Shown piece by piece: positions 1 through 6,971 of a stretch of DNA of 64,000 nt (positions are counted from its first letter, which is position 1; every line of letters starts with the position of its first letter). The position numbers and the translations under genes are program-made. Below the pieces are notes generated by a model. It was given only the letters and a program-made list of their open reading frames with translations. It searched no databases and was not told the DNA's origin. Origin of the DNA: HGM04593 sp045654645 (lineage in GTDB: Bacteria; Bacteroidota; Bacteroidia; Bacteroidales; Bacteroidaceae); NCBI GenBank assembly GCA_045654645.1, contig JAZONR010000053.1:1-64000 (forward strand), in the 5' to 3' direction.

Positions 1-9
1 CTTCTCCAG

Positions 10-81
<72 letters not shown>

Positions 82-91
82 GTTGAAAAAG

Positions 92-164
92 AGCGGAAGA
101 CGGGGCTCAAACCCGCGACCCTCAGCTTGGAAGGCTAATGCTCTATCAACTGAGCTACTTCCGC
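92..164 (-). tRNA. tRNA-Gly (anticodon TCC)
   Basis: The reverse complement gives acceptor stem GCGGAAG/CTTCCGC, D-arm AGCTCAGTTGATAGAGC, anticodon loop CTTCCAA (TCC) and a T-arm with GGTTTGAGCCC. It sits 10 bases upstream of tRNA-Thr(GGT) and is probably cut from the same transcript. Confidence 0.95.
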
Positions 165-262
165 AATACGTTTACATAAAGAATTTGCAAACAAACAAAG
201 ACAGTCTCCTTAAAGAAGTTAAACTATCAAGGCTGGTTTGCATTCTCTTTTTCAACACATTG

Positions 263-345
263 TGGGCAAAGATGGATTCGAACCACCGAAGTCGAAAGAC
301 AGCAGATTTACAGTCTGCCCCATTTGGCCACTCTGGAATTTGCCC
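263..345 (-). tRNA. tRNA-Tyr (anticodon GTA)
   Basis: The reverse complement has acceptor stem GGGCAAA/TTTGCCC, anticodon loop CTGTAAA (GTA) and a long variable arm, as expected for bacterial tRNA-Tyr, with a GGTTCGAATCC T-arm. About 83 bases. Same transcript as its neighbours. Confidence 0.95.
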
Positions 346-416
346 TAACTTTTGTCACTATTTCAGAAAACGCATTTGCGACAACTTTAAAACGTTCACC
401 GGTCATCTCACGTTTG

Positions 417-490
417 AGCCTCTTGTCGGATTCGAACCAACGACCCCGAGATTACAAATCACGTGCTCTGGCCAACTGAGCTAAAGAGGC
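417..490 (-). tRNA. tRNA-Thr (anticodon TGT)
   Basis: The reverse complement has acceptor stem GCCTCTT/AAGAGGC, D-arm AGCTCAGTTGGCCAGAGC, anticodon loop TTTGTAA (TGT) and T-arm GGTTCGAATCC. It is the first tRNA after the promoter at 532-561 and complements the GGT isoacceptor at the other end of the cluster. Confidence 0.93.
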
Positions 491-531
491 AACGTAGATT
501 TCGCGGTGCTGTTACCGTTGTAAAGCGAGTG

Positions 532-561
532 CAAAGGTAGGGCTTTTTTTTTAACTGCAAA
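532..561 (-). promoter_or_regulatory. promoter of the tRNA (and probably tuf) operon
   Basis: On the minus strand a TACCTTTG -7 box (532-539) follows a TTTG -33 box (558-561) after 18 bases, close to the Bacteroidetes primary sigma factor consensus TTTG-N19-TAnnTTTG. It lies about 40 bases before the first tRNA. An A/T-rich stretch with runs of T lies just upstream. Confidence 0.75.
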
Positions 562-711
562 ACATTTTCCACTTTTTTTTCGCAAAAACCACTATTTTTT
601 CTCGTTTTCCTTGAAAATCGCCACGTTCAAAGACCTCGCAACACCAAAAGCGCCACCCCGTGAAGAGAAAGCCAAACACCAAGGCCCCACCTCAAAGAGA
701 ACAAACAGCGT

Positions 712-741
712 AAAAAAATGCAGCTGCCAAAGCAGCTGCAC
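712..741 (-). terminator. Rho-independent terminator after hpf
   Basis: Read on the minus strand, a 9-bp perfect stem TGCAGCTGC / GCAGCTGCA with a TTTG loop is followed directly by seven T. It lies about 20 bases after the hpf stop codon and ends the rpsU-xerC-hpf run before the tRNA promoter. Confidence 0.9.
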
Positions 742-759
742 ATAACATCACACAAGATA

Positions 760-1047
760 CTACTTATTGCGAGCCTTCTCGGCCTGAACTTTCAGGGCAT
801 CGATAGCCTCCATCAAGGCATCTTCAAAAGTGTCGGCTGTTTTTGAAGCAAAAAGTTCGGCACCGGCACCCTCCACACGCAAGGATACCTCCTTGTTGCG
901 CACAGCCTCGGGCTTGATCAATTTCATTACAACATCAAGAGTTGCAGCACCCTCGCAAAGCTTCTCAAGTTTAGCAACCTTCTTCTCCACAAACTCCACC
1001 AACTGCTGTGATGCATCGAAATGCACAGACTGAATTCTTGTTACCAT
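760..1047 (-). CDS. hpf: Ribosome hibernation-promoting factor (short HPF/RaiA type)
   Basis: A 95-residue protein of the ribosome-associated inhibitor family, which binds the small subunit in slow-growing cells and, in the short form, helps form inactive 100S dimers. The N-terminal TRIQSVHFDASQQL strand and the basic helices with KKVAKLEKL fit the S30AE fold, and there is no long-form C-terminal dimerisation domain. A TTG six bases upstream would also be in frame, but ATG at 1047 lies 7 bases after AGGAGG, an unusually good ribosome binding site for this phylum, so I place the start there. It follows xerC by 24 bases in the rpsU-xerC-hpf operon, an order familiar from Bacteroides. Confidence 0.93.
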   Translation of the reverse strand: MVTRIQSVHFDASQQLVEFVEKKVAKLEKLCEGAATLDVVMKLIKPEAVRNKEVSLRVEGAGAELFASKTADTFEDALMEAIDALKVQAEKARNK

Positions 1048-1071
1048 AATCAAACCTCCTATTATTATTAA

Positions 1072-1959
1072 TTATTCACCGGCTCTTGGATGAGCCTTTT
1101 CATAAAAACACTTCAAATCCTCAAAAGTAAGATGCGTGTAAACTTCGGTTGTCGCCAAACGGCTGTGCCCCAGCAGCTCCTTCACAGCGCCAATCTCGGC
1201 ATCATTATTCAACATCGACGTAGCAAAAGTGTGCCTCAGCACGTGCGGACTACGCTTTTTAAGCGTGGTAACATCTGCAAGGCGGGTGTTCACCATACGA
1301 TAGACATAGCTGCGGCTAACCCTGCAACCCTTATCGGAGAGAAACAGAGCCGGCGGAGCATCGGGCGCAAACGCCGCACGCTGCGCAAGATAAAAATCCA
1401 AAGCCTGCCACAGCCCTCGCGCAAACGGAATAACCCTCTCACGGTTACGCTTTCCAAGAACCTTAATATTACAAGCCTGCATATCAACAGACGAAACATC
1501 CAGTTCAACCAGCTCGGAAAGGCGCACCCCCGTTTCATAGAAAAGCTGAAGAATCATCCTATCGCGACAAGCTGCATAGCCACACCCAAACTCGGTCTCA
1601 TCTATAAGGCGATCCATCTCCTCCACCCTCACAAATACAGGCAACGGCTTGCCACACTTCGGTCCTTTAAGAGAGGCCGCCGGGCTATCGGACACAACCC
1701 TCTCTTTGCGTAAAAAGGCGAAGAATGTGCGCAACGCACTCAAACGACGCCCCACAGAAGTGGGCGACGCACCGGCATCCATCATAGACGCCACCCAAGA
1801 GCGCACCACATCAATATCCACCTCCCAAAACAAAAGCGACTCATCTATGCGGGACACAAACTCCTTGAACGACCGCACATCCCCCTCATACGCCCTTAGC
1901 GTATGAGCCGAATAGTGTTTCTCGGCCTTCAAATACCCGATAAATGAGTCTATAAACAT
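1072..1959 (-). CDS. xerC: Tyrosine recombinase XerC
   Basis: Site-specific recombinase of 295 residues, thought to act with XerD (encoded at 34492-35397) to resolve chromosome dimers at dif. The N-terminal SAM-like domain (about 1-90) is followed by the catalytic domain with the ETGVRLSEL arginine region, HVLRHTFATSML (H-x-x-R), LLGHSRLATTEVYTH and the nucleophile Tyr in EVYTH. Length is normal. Its start codon lies at the foot of a perfect 20-bp hairpin, so translation may be held down by RNA structure. The gene lies between rpsU and hpf. The alternative would be a phage integrase, but the conserved operon argues for the housekeeping XerC. Confidence 0.93.
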   Translation of the reverse strand: MFIDSFIGYLKAEKHYSAHTLRAYEGDVRSFKEFVSRIDESLLFWEVDIDVVRSWVASMMDAGASPTSVGRRLSALRTFFAFLRKERVVSDSPAASLKGPKCGKPLPVFVRVEEMDRLIDETEFGCGYAACRDRMILQLFYETGVRLSELVELDVSSVDMQACNIKVLGKRNRERVIPFARGLWQALDFYLAQRAAFAPDAPPALFLSDKGCRVSRSYVYRMVNTRLADVTTLKKRSPHVLRHTFATSMLNNDAEIGAVKELLGHSRLATTEVYTHLTFEDLKCFYEKAHPRAGE

Positions 1960-2000
1960 ATTCGTTGCCGAAAGATTATTAATCTTTCGGCAACGAATAT
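1958..2000 (-). promoter_or_regulatory. Perfect 20-bp hairpin covering the xerC start codon
   Basis: Bases 1958-1977 and 1981-2000 are exact inverted copies separated by ATT. On the transcript the first two bases of the xerC AUG are the last two of the 3' arm, so the start codon is at the foot of the stem. No T-run follows, so this is not a typical terminator. It may block xerC translation, define a processing site between rpsU and xerC, or attenuate transcription. The structure is seen; the function is inferred. Confidence 0.75.
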
Positions 2001-2038
2001 AAATCAGTTTTAATTAAAAAACAAGAAAAACGGGAATA

Positions 2039-2230
2039 TTATTCCTCGTTGGCACGAAGTTTCTGAACATAGATAGCGTGCTCCATCTTCAGTCTCTTAA
2101 GAACTGAAGGCTTGTCAAACTGCTGACGTGCGCGCAACTCCTTAACCACACCGGTCTTTTCGAATTTTCTCTTGAATTTCTTGAGAGCTCTTTCAATATT
2201 CTCGCCCTCCTTAACAGGTACTACAATCAT
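2039..2230 (-). CDS. rpsU: 30S ribosomal protein S21
   Basis: A 63-residue basic protein beginning MIVVPVKEGENIERALKKFKRKFEK, typical of bS21. It is a small-subunit component near the anti-Shine-Dalgarno end of 16S rRNA and has been linked to the weak use of Shine-Dalgarno sites in Bacteroidota. Length is normal. First gene of the rpsU-xerC-hpf run, with a strong promoter 55 bases upstream. Confidence 0.97.
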   Translation of the reverse strand: MIVVPVKEGENIERALKKFKRKFEKTGVVKELRARQQFDKPSVLKRLKMEHAIYVQKLRANEE

Positions 2231-2284
2231 TTCCTATTTTATTATTTAGTTTATATTATTTATCACTTTACACAAAATGCAGCG

Positions 2285-2315
2285 CAAAAGTAGATACATT
2301 TTCCCAAATGGCAAA
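2285..2315 (-). promoter_or_regulatory. rpsU promoter
   Basis: Minus strand: TACTTTTG at 2285-2292 and TTTG at 2312-2315 with a 19-base spacer, a near-perfect match to the Bacteroidetes consensus. Confidence 0.75.
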
Positions 2316-2539
2316 ACATTTAATTCACTTTTTACTGAAAAAGTTGTTTTTGCCACGTTTTGAGCCTTTACGGGGGTGCCAAAATTGACAACAAAATAAT
2401 TCTCCACCCCCAAAAAATATCAAGAGCCCTTCAGTAAACACCGCACTTTTGGCAAACAAGCCACAGAGCAATGCAGCGATGGCTTGCAGCCACAACACAA
2501 ACAACACCCACACAGCGATGCAACCACGCCCGACAATAA

Positions 2540-2575
2540 AAAAAACAAAGGGTGCCCCAAAAGTAAAGGGGCACC
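2540..2575 (-). terminator. Rho-independent terminator downstream of mdh
   Basis: On the minus strand an 8-bp stem GGTGCCCC / GGGGCACC with a 9-base loop is followed by CTTTGTTTTTTTTA. It lies about 235 bases after the mdh stop, so the mdh transcript may have a long 3' UTR. Confidence 0.8.
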
Positions 2576-2810
2576 TCGTTTGTGAGAAGTTGAATAAAAA
2601 GAGCTGTTTTTAGGCTTGCGAAGCCCGAAAAAGCACAACCGACGCAGCACGCGAGAGCAGAGAGTGCCTGCACTCTATGCCGAGCAGCAAGGAGGAAAAC
2701 CCTGCATTGCGGATTAATTTACTAAGCGTAAATGAGCATTTTGAGGGCGAGTATAACAACAAAAGAGCCTTTTTAGTCAGCTTCTAAACTGTATATACCT
2801 TAATAATATA

Positions 2811-3803
2811 TTAAAGGTTAGGATTGATTGAGCTCCACTCTGAAACAGCAGGAACAATATTCAATGTAACAAGCTCATCACGCATCTTGCAAAGATGCTC
2901 ATAGCTTGCGTCGAGCTTTGCAATCTCCTCGGGAGTACCAACAGGCATCTTATAAGAACAGCCGTTAGCATCGAGAGTTGTGTCCATAGCCATCATAATG
3001 TGGTTGTACTTCTCGTTTGAAACGTATGTACCTGCAGGGTAACGGAATGTTTCACCACCCATAACCGAACGAATCATCTCAACTGAGAGATATGAAGGGC
3101 TCTGGAATGAAGAGCGACCACGCAGCTTGATGATAGCAGCACCACCCTGTGTAACATCCTTCTTCATCTGCTCCCACTCCTCCTCGGGGAACTCTGCTGT
3201 GCCGATGATATCTGTCAAAGGCTTGCCTGCAATCTTTACAGCGCTACCAAATACAGCCATCTGCTCGCCGTGGCCACCATAAGTAGCGCAACCTGTTACC
3301 TGGTTCATCATAACACCGAACTTCTTGGCAAGAGCGTTCTGCAAGCGTGTTGAGTCGAGACCGGCAAGTGTTGTAACCTGACCGGGTTTCAAACCGGAAT
3401 AGAGAAGTGTTACAAGACCAGTCAAGTCGGCAGGATTAAAGATAATCACCACGTGCTTCACATCGGGGCAATATGTCTTGATATTCTTACCAAGCTCCTC
3501 GGCAATCTTACAGTTACCGGCGAGCAAATCCTCACGAGTCATACCCTCCTTGCGGGGAGCACCACCTGAAGAGATGATATACTTAGCATCCTTAAACGCC
3601 TCGGCAACATCTGTTGTTGCTGTGATGTTCACACCGTCAAAGCCACTCTGACGCATCTCCTCGGCAACGCCCTCGGGAGAGAACACATCATAAAGGCACA
3701 GGTTTGTTGTCAAACCCATCATAAGAGCAGACTGAGCCATATTAGAGCCGATCATACCGGCAGCTCCTACAATCACCAATTTCTCGTTTGTCAAATACTG
3801 CAT
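2811..3803 (-). CDS. mdh: Malate dehydrogenase (NAD-dependent)
   Basis: Interconverts malate and oxaloacetate in the cytoplasm. In Bacteroidota it feeds the reductive branch towards fumarate and succinate, in line with the class I fumarase at 28188. The Rossmann motif GAAGMIG is at residues 13-19. Further conserved elements are APRKEGMTR (substrate-binding arginines), IIFNPADL (Asn123), GLDSTRL (Arg153) and YGGHGEQM, where His178 is the catalytic base. At 330 residues it is of normal length for the Bacteroides-type enzyme. Lactate dehydrogenases belong to the same superfamily, but the arginine pattern and size fit malate dehydrogenase. Monocistronic by appearance. Confidence 0.95.
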   Translation of the reverse strand: MQYLTNEKLVIVGAAGMIGSNMAQSALMMGLTTNLCLYDVFSPEGVAEEMRQSGFDGVNITATTDVAEAFKDAKYIISSGGAPRKEGMTREDLLAGNCKIAEELGKNIKTYCPDVKHVVIIFNPADLTGLVTLLYSGLKPGQVTTLAGLDSTRLQNALAKKFGVMMNQVTGCATYGGHGEQMAVFGSAVKIAGKPLTDIIGTAEFPEEEWEQMKKDVTQGGAAIIKLRGRSSFQSPSYLSVEMIRSVMGGETFRYPAGTYVSNEKYNHIMMAMDTTLDANGCSYKMPVGTPEEIAKLDASYEHLCKMRDELVTLNIVPAVSEWSSINPNL

Positions 3804-3871
3804 AATTTTTAAATTTAAAGGTTATTCAGTTATCTATTCAAATTATATTCACTTTCCAAAAAGCATTGCTA

Positions 3872-5095
3872 CTAAAGCCCGAGATGGGCAAATATGCGCG
3901 ATGTGGCACCCGCATTTTCAGCAACAAGGTCTCCTGCAGCCTTGCCGGCACGCTTCAACAAAGAGTCATCGGACACAAAGGCCTCCATCTTCTCCACAAA
4001 CTCGTATGTAGCAAGTATCTCCACACCTCCACCACAAGCCTTTAGCTGCTGCACCTCCTGAAATTTGCGATTATTGGGACCAAAGAATACCGGCACACCA
4101 TAAACTGCAGCCTCCAAAACATTGTGTATTCCGGCACCAAAGCCTCCACCAACATACGCCATAGTGCCATAGCGGTATATAGAAGAGAGCAGGCCATAGC
4201 AATCCACTATCAGACAGTCGGCAGCGCGCGCCTCATCCATTGTGGCTGTCGAATAGCGCACACAAGTTCCTTCATACACACTCTCGATATGTTTTATGCG
4301 CTCTTCGCTAACCTCGTGCGATGCAATAATAAGCTTCCAATCCCTGTGCTCATTAAAATAGGGCATATAGATAGCCTCATCATCACCCCACGAGCTACCA
4401 ACAACAAAGACTTTTCTATCGCCCTCTACAAAGGCACCCACAAGCGGCAAAATGCGTGCCTGTTCGTAAATCTTCATCACACGGTCGAAACGTGTGTCGC
4501 CCACCACCGTTGCATTATCCACATCAATAGACTTCAGCAACTCCTTTGACCTCACATTCTGCACAAAGAGATGATTGAAGCAGTGGAGCGCCAATCGATA
4601 ACGCCCACCCCAAGGCTTAAAGAACACCTGCTCCTTGCGAAAAATCGATGAGACACTATATGAGGGCACCTCTCGCTTCTTGAGCTCTATCAGATAATTG
4701 AGCCAAAACTCATACTTGATGAAAAAAGCCATCTTAGGCTGTACGGCATCAAGAAAGCGCCTCGCATTGCTCTTTGTATCGAACGGGAGATAACAGACAA
4801 CGTCGGCCTGCTGATAGTTCTTCGCAGGATTATAGCCCGAAGGCGAGAAGAAGGTGAGCACTACACGGTATTCGGGGTGCTCGGCGCGCAGCTTCTCTAT
4901 CATTGGTCGTCCTTGCTCAAACTCGCCAAGAGATGAAGCGTGAAACCAAACGTATGAAACGCCCGGCTTAATTTTCCCCTTTAAGATTGTAAATACCTCT
5001 TTGTGCCCCGCAAGCATCTGCTTGGCTTTGCGGTATCCAAAAAGAGCCGCAATCCTCACCAAAAAGGCATATATATATATTCCGAATGTATACAT
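3872..5095 (-). CDS. waaA: 3-deoxy-D-manno-octulosonic acid (Kdo) transferase
   Basis: Transfers Kdo from CMP-Kdo to lipid A precursor on the cytoplasmic face of the inner membrane. The 407-residue protein has an N-terminal hydrophobic anchor (about 1-20), then a GT-B glycosyltransferase fold with the family marker WFHASSLGEFEQGRPMIE, FFIKYEFWLNYL, the VVGDTRFDRV segment and a C-terminal nucleotide-sugar half with YVGGGFGAGIHNVLEAAVYG and FFGPNNRKFQE. Length is close to the family norm. It lies 22 bases after gltX on the same strand and is probably co-transcribed. Confidence 0.95.
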   Translation of the reverse strand: MYTFGIYIYAFLVRIAALFGYRKAKQMLAGHKEVFTILKGKIKPGVSYVWFHASSLGEFEQGRPMIEKLRAEHPEYRVVLTFFSPSGYNPAKNYQQADVVCYLPFDTKSNARRFLDAVQPKMAFFIKYEFWLNYLIELKKREVPSYSVSSIFRKEQVFFKPWGGRYRLALHCFNHLFVQNVRSKELLKSIDVDNATVVGDTRFDRVMKIYEQARILPLVGAFVEGDRKVFVVGSSWGDDEAIYMPYFNEHRDWKLIIASHEVSEERIKHIESVYEGTCVRYSTATMDEARAADCLIVDCYGLLSSIYRYGTMAYVGGGFGAGIHNVLEAAVYGVPVFFGPNNRKFQEVQQLKACGGGVEILATYEFVEKMEAFVSDDSLLKRAGKAAGDLVAENAGATSRIFAHLGL

Positions 5096-5117
5096 ATCAA
5101 TTAAAAATGCTTGAGGC

Positions 5118-6635
5118 TTAACCCAACACTTCTATTGCGCGGTGCAAACGAGCCAAAGTCTCTCCCTTGCCAAGAGGAGCCGAGATGTCAAACATCTGGG
5201 GACCTTTACCCTCGCCCACAAGCGCCAAACGGAAAGCATTCATTATTTCGCCCATACCATAACCTTTTGCCTCAATCCATTCGTGCACGGCTTTATCTTG
5301 ATTCTCGGCCGAGAAATCATCAAGCCCTTCAAGAAGAGTTGCAAGCTCTGCCATTTTCTGAGCAGAATCCTCTTTCCAACGTTTCTTGACAGTCTTCTCA
5401 TCATAGCTCTGAGGAGCAACAAAATAGAAGCTGCTGGCATCCCATAGCTCGTGAACAAAATTCACACGTCCCTTCATCAAAGAGACTATCTTCTCAAGGA
5501 AGGCTGGCTCTGCACTGAAACCGTGAGCCTCCACAACCGGTTTAAAAATCTCGGCAATTTCGCTATCAGCCTTGCGCAATATATATTCGTGATTGAACCA
5601 CACCATCTTCTTATAGTCGAAACGGGCACCGGCCTTACTGCACTTTGAAAGGTCAAATTTAGCAATCAGGTCGTCCATAGTCATCATCTCCACATCATCA
5701 CCGGGGTTCCAGCCAAGCAATGCCAGGAAATTGATTACGGCCTCGGGCAGATAATCGCTCTCGCGGAAGCCCGATGAGATTGCACCACTCTTGGGGTCGT
5801 GCCACTCGAGAGGAAACACCGGGAAGCCCAAGCGGTCGCCATCACGCTTGCTGAGTTTACCGTTACCCTCGGGCTTGAGAAGCAGCGACAAGTGAGCAAA
5901 ACGAGGCATTGTATCTTCCCAACCGAATGCACGATAAAGCAAAACGTGAAGAGGAGCCGAAGGCAGCCACTCCTCGCCGCGAATAACGTGCGACACCTCC
6001 ATAAGATGGTCATCCACAATGTTGGCAAGATGATATGTGGGAAGTTCATCGGCCGACTTATAGAGCACCTTGTCATCAAGAATTGATGAATCAATGGTAA
6101 CCACGCCTCTAATCATATCATTTACCACAACCTTTTCACCCGGTTCAACCTTGAAGCGCACCACATATTGGTGGCCGTCGGCAATAAGCGCTTCAACCTC
6201 CTCGGCAGACATTGAGAGCGAGTTGCGCATTGACATACGGGTAGATGCATCATACTGGAAATTCTCTACCTGAGTGCGTTTCGCCTCAAGTTCCTCGGGG
6301 GTATCAAAGGCAATGTATGCCTTGCCACTGCCGAGAAGCACATCTACATACTCCTTATAAATTGCACGACGCTCCGACTGACGATAGGGGCCTTTGTCGC
6401 CACCAAAAGAGACACCCTCATCGAACTTTATGCCTAACCAACGGAACGACTCCAGGATATACTCCTCGGCACCGGGGACAAAGCGGTTGGAATCGGTATC
6501 CTCAATGCGGAATATCAGCTCGCCACCGTGCTGCTTTGCAAACAGATAGTTATAGAGAGCAGTCCTCACACCGCCAATATGAAGGGGACCTGTGGGACTC
6601 GGTGCGAAGCGCACCCTTACTTTTCTTTCATTCAT
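5118..6635 (-). CDS. gltX: Glutamyl-tRNA synthetase
   Basis: Class I aminoacyl-tRNA synthetase, 505 residues, charging tRNA-Glu. The HIGH-type motif (PLHIGGVRT, residues 18-25) and the KMSKS-type motif (KLSKRDGDR, near 257) are present, with the FRIEDTD signature after the first. ATG at 6635 is preferred over an in-frame TTG at 6644, since family members begin a few residues before RVRFAPSPTG. A promoter 160 bases upstream implies a 5' leader of about 150 bases. waaA follows. Confidence 0.96.
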   Translation of the reverse strand: MNERKVRVRFAPSPTGPLHIGGVRTALYNYLFAKQHGGELIFRIEDTDSNRFVPGAEEYILESFRWLGIKFDEGVSFGGDKGPYRQSERRAIYKEYVDVLLGSGKAYIAFDTPEELEAKRTQVENFQYDASTRMSMRNSLSMSAEEVEALIADGHQYVVRFKVEPGEKVVVNDMIRGVVTIDSSILDDKVLYKSADELPTYHLANIVDDHLMEVSHVIRGEEWLPSAPLHVLLYRAFGWEDTMPRFAHLSLLLKPEGNGKLSKRDGDRLGFPVFPLEWHDPKSGAISSGFRESDYLPEAVINFLALLGWNPGDDVEMMTMDDLIAKFDLSKCSKAGARFDYKKMVWFNHEYILRKADSEIAEIFKPVVEAHGFSAEPAFLEKIVSLMKGRVNFVHELWDASSFYFVAPQSYDEKTVKKRWKEDSAQKMAELATLLEGLDDFSAENQDKAVHEWIEAKGYGMGEIMNAFRLALVGEGKGPQMFDISAPLGKGETLARLHRAIEVLG

Positions 6636-6793
6636 AGTGTTCAAATTTTAGCAATATCAGGGGCCGGCCAAACTCTTTTGCACAACGGGAACCAACCGTT
6701 CATAACGCAAAGTGGCTTCTCATCAGTGGGCACAAAAGCCGGCATCACACACCGAGCCGCCCGCAATAACCCCAAAAAACAATATACTCAGCA

Positions 6794-6824
6794 CAAAAAT
6801 AGCACAACTTGCGCTGTCGGCAAA
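6794..6824 (-). promoter_or_regulatory. gltX promoter
   Basis: Minus strand TATTTTTG (6794-6801) and TTTG (6821-6824) separated by exactly 19 bases. Confidence 0.7.
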
Positions 6825-6913
6825 ATAAAATCAATCTTTTTTGTCCCCAAGCCGTTCAAGCACATTGCAGAAGGCCTAAAAACCACCTTTAGACACAATT
6901 GCACCGCCAAGAC

Positions 6914-6943
6914 TTTGAAATTGGTTATTTTTTGGTATTTTTG
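6914..6943 (+). promoter_or_regulatory. Promoter of the 7TM-HD gene
   Basis: TTTG at 6914-6917, an 18-base spacer and TATTTTTG at 6936-6943. It lies about 28 bases before the ATG at 6972 and fixes that start. Confidence 0.75.
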
Positions 6944-6971
6944 CGGAACACAATCTGTTATTATTGATAAT

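Larger units (their letters stand above)
2231..2810. other. Non-coding region between mdh and rpsU
   Basis: A 580-base gap. It contains the rpsU promoter and a minus-strand terminator at 2540-2575. The 230 bases between mdh and that terminator hold no credible gene but carry small hairpins such as GGCTTGCGAAGCC (near 2612-2624). Open frames here on the minus strand are rich in Cys, Phe and Leu and look spurious. A 3' UTR or small RNA ending at the terminator is possible. Confidence 0.6.
6645..6971. other. Divergent promoter region between gltX and the 7TM-HD gene
   Basis: About 330 bases without a gene. It holds a minus-strand promoter (6794-6824) for gltX and a plus-strand promoter (6914-6943) for the 7TM-HD gene. 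An open frame on the plus strand runs through the region into the downstream gene, but it crosses both promoters and has no conserved content, so it is not coding. Confidence 0.7.

Noticed and set aside
2325..2673. Three overlapping minus-strand frames rich in Cys, Phe and Leu
   Set aside because: They run through a terminator, have no conserved motif and look like by-products of the base composition.
6528..6971. Upstream extension of the 7TM-HD protein by 148 residues
   Set aside because: It crosses two promoters and includes no membrane or domain features; ATG 6972 is better supported.
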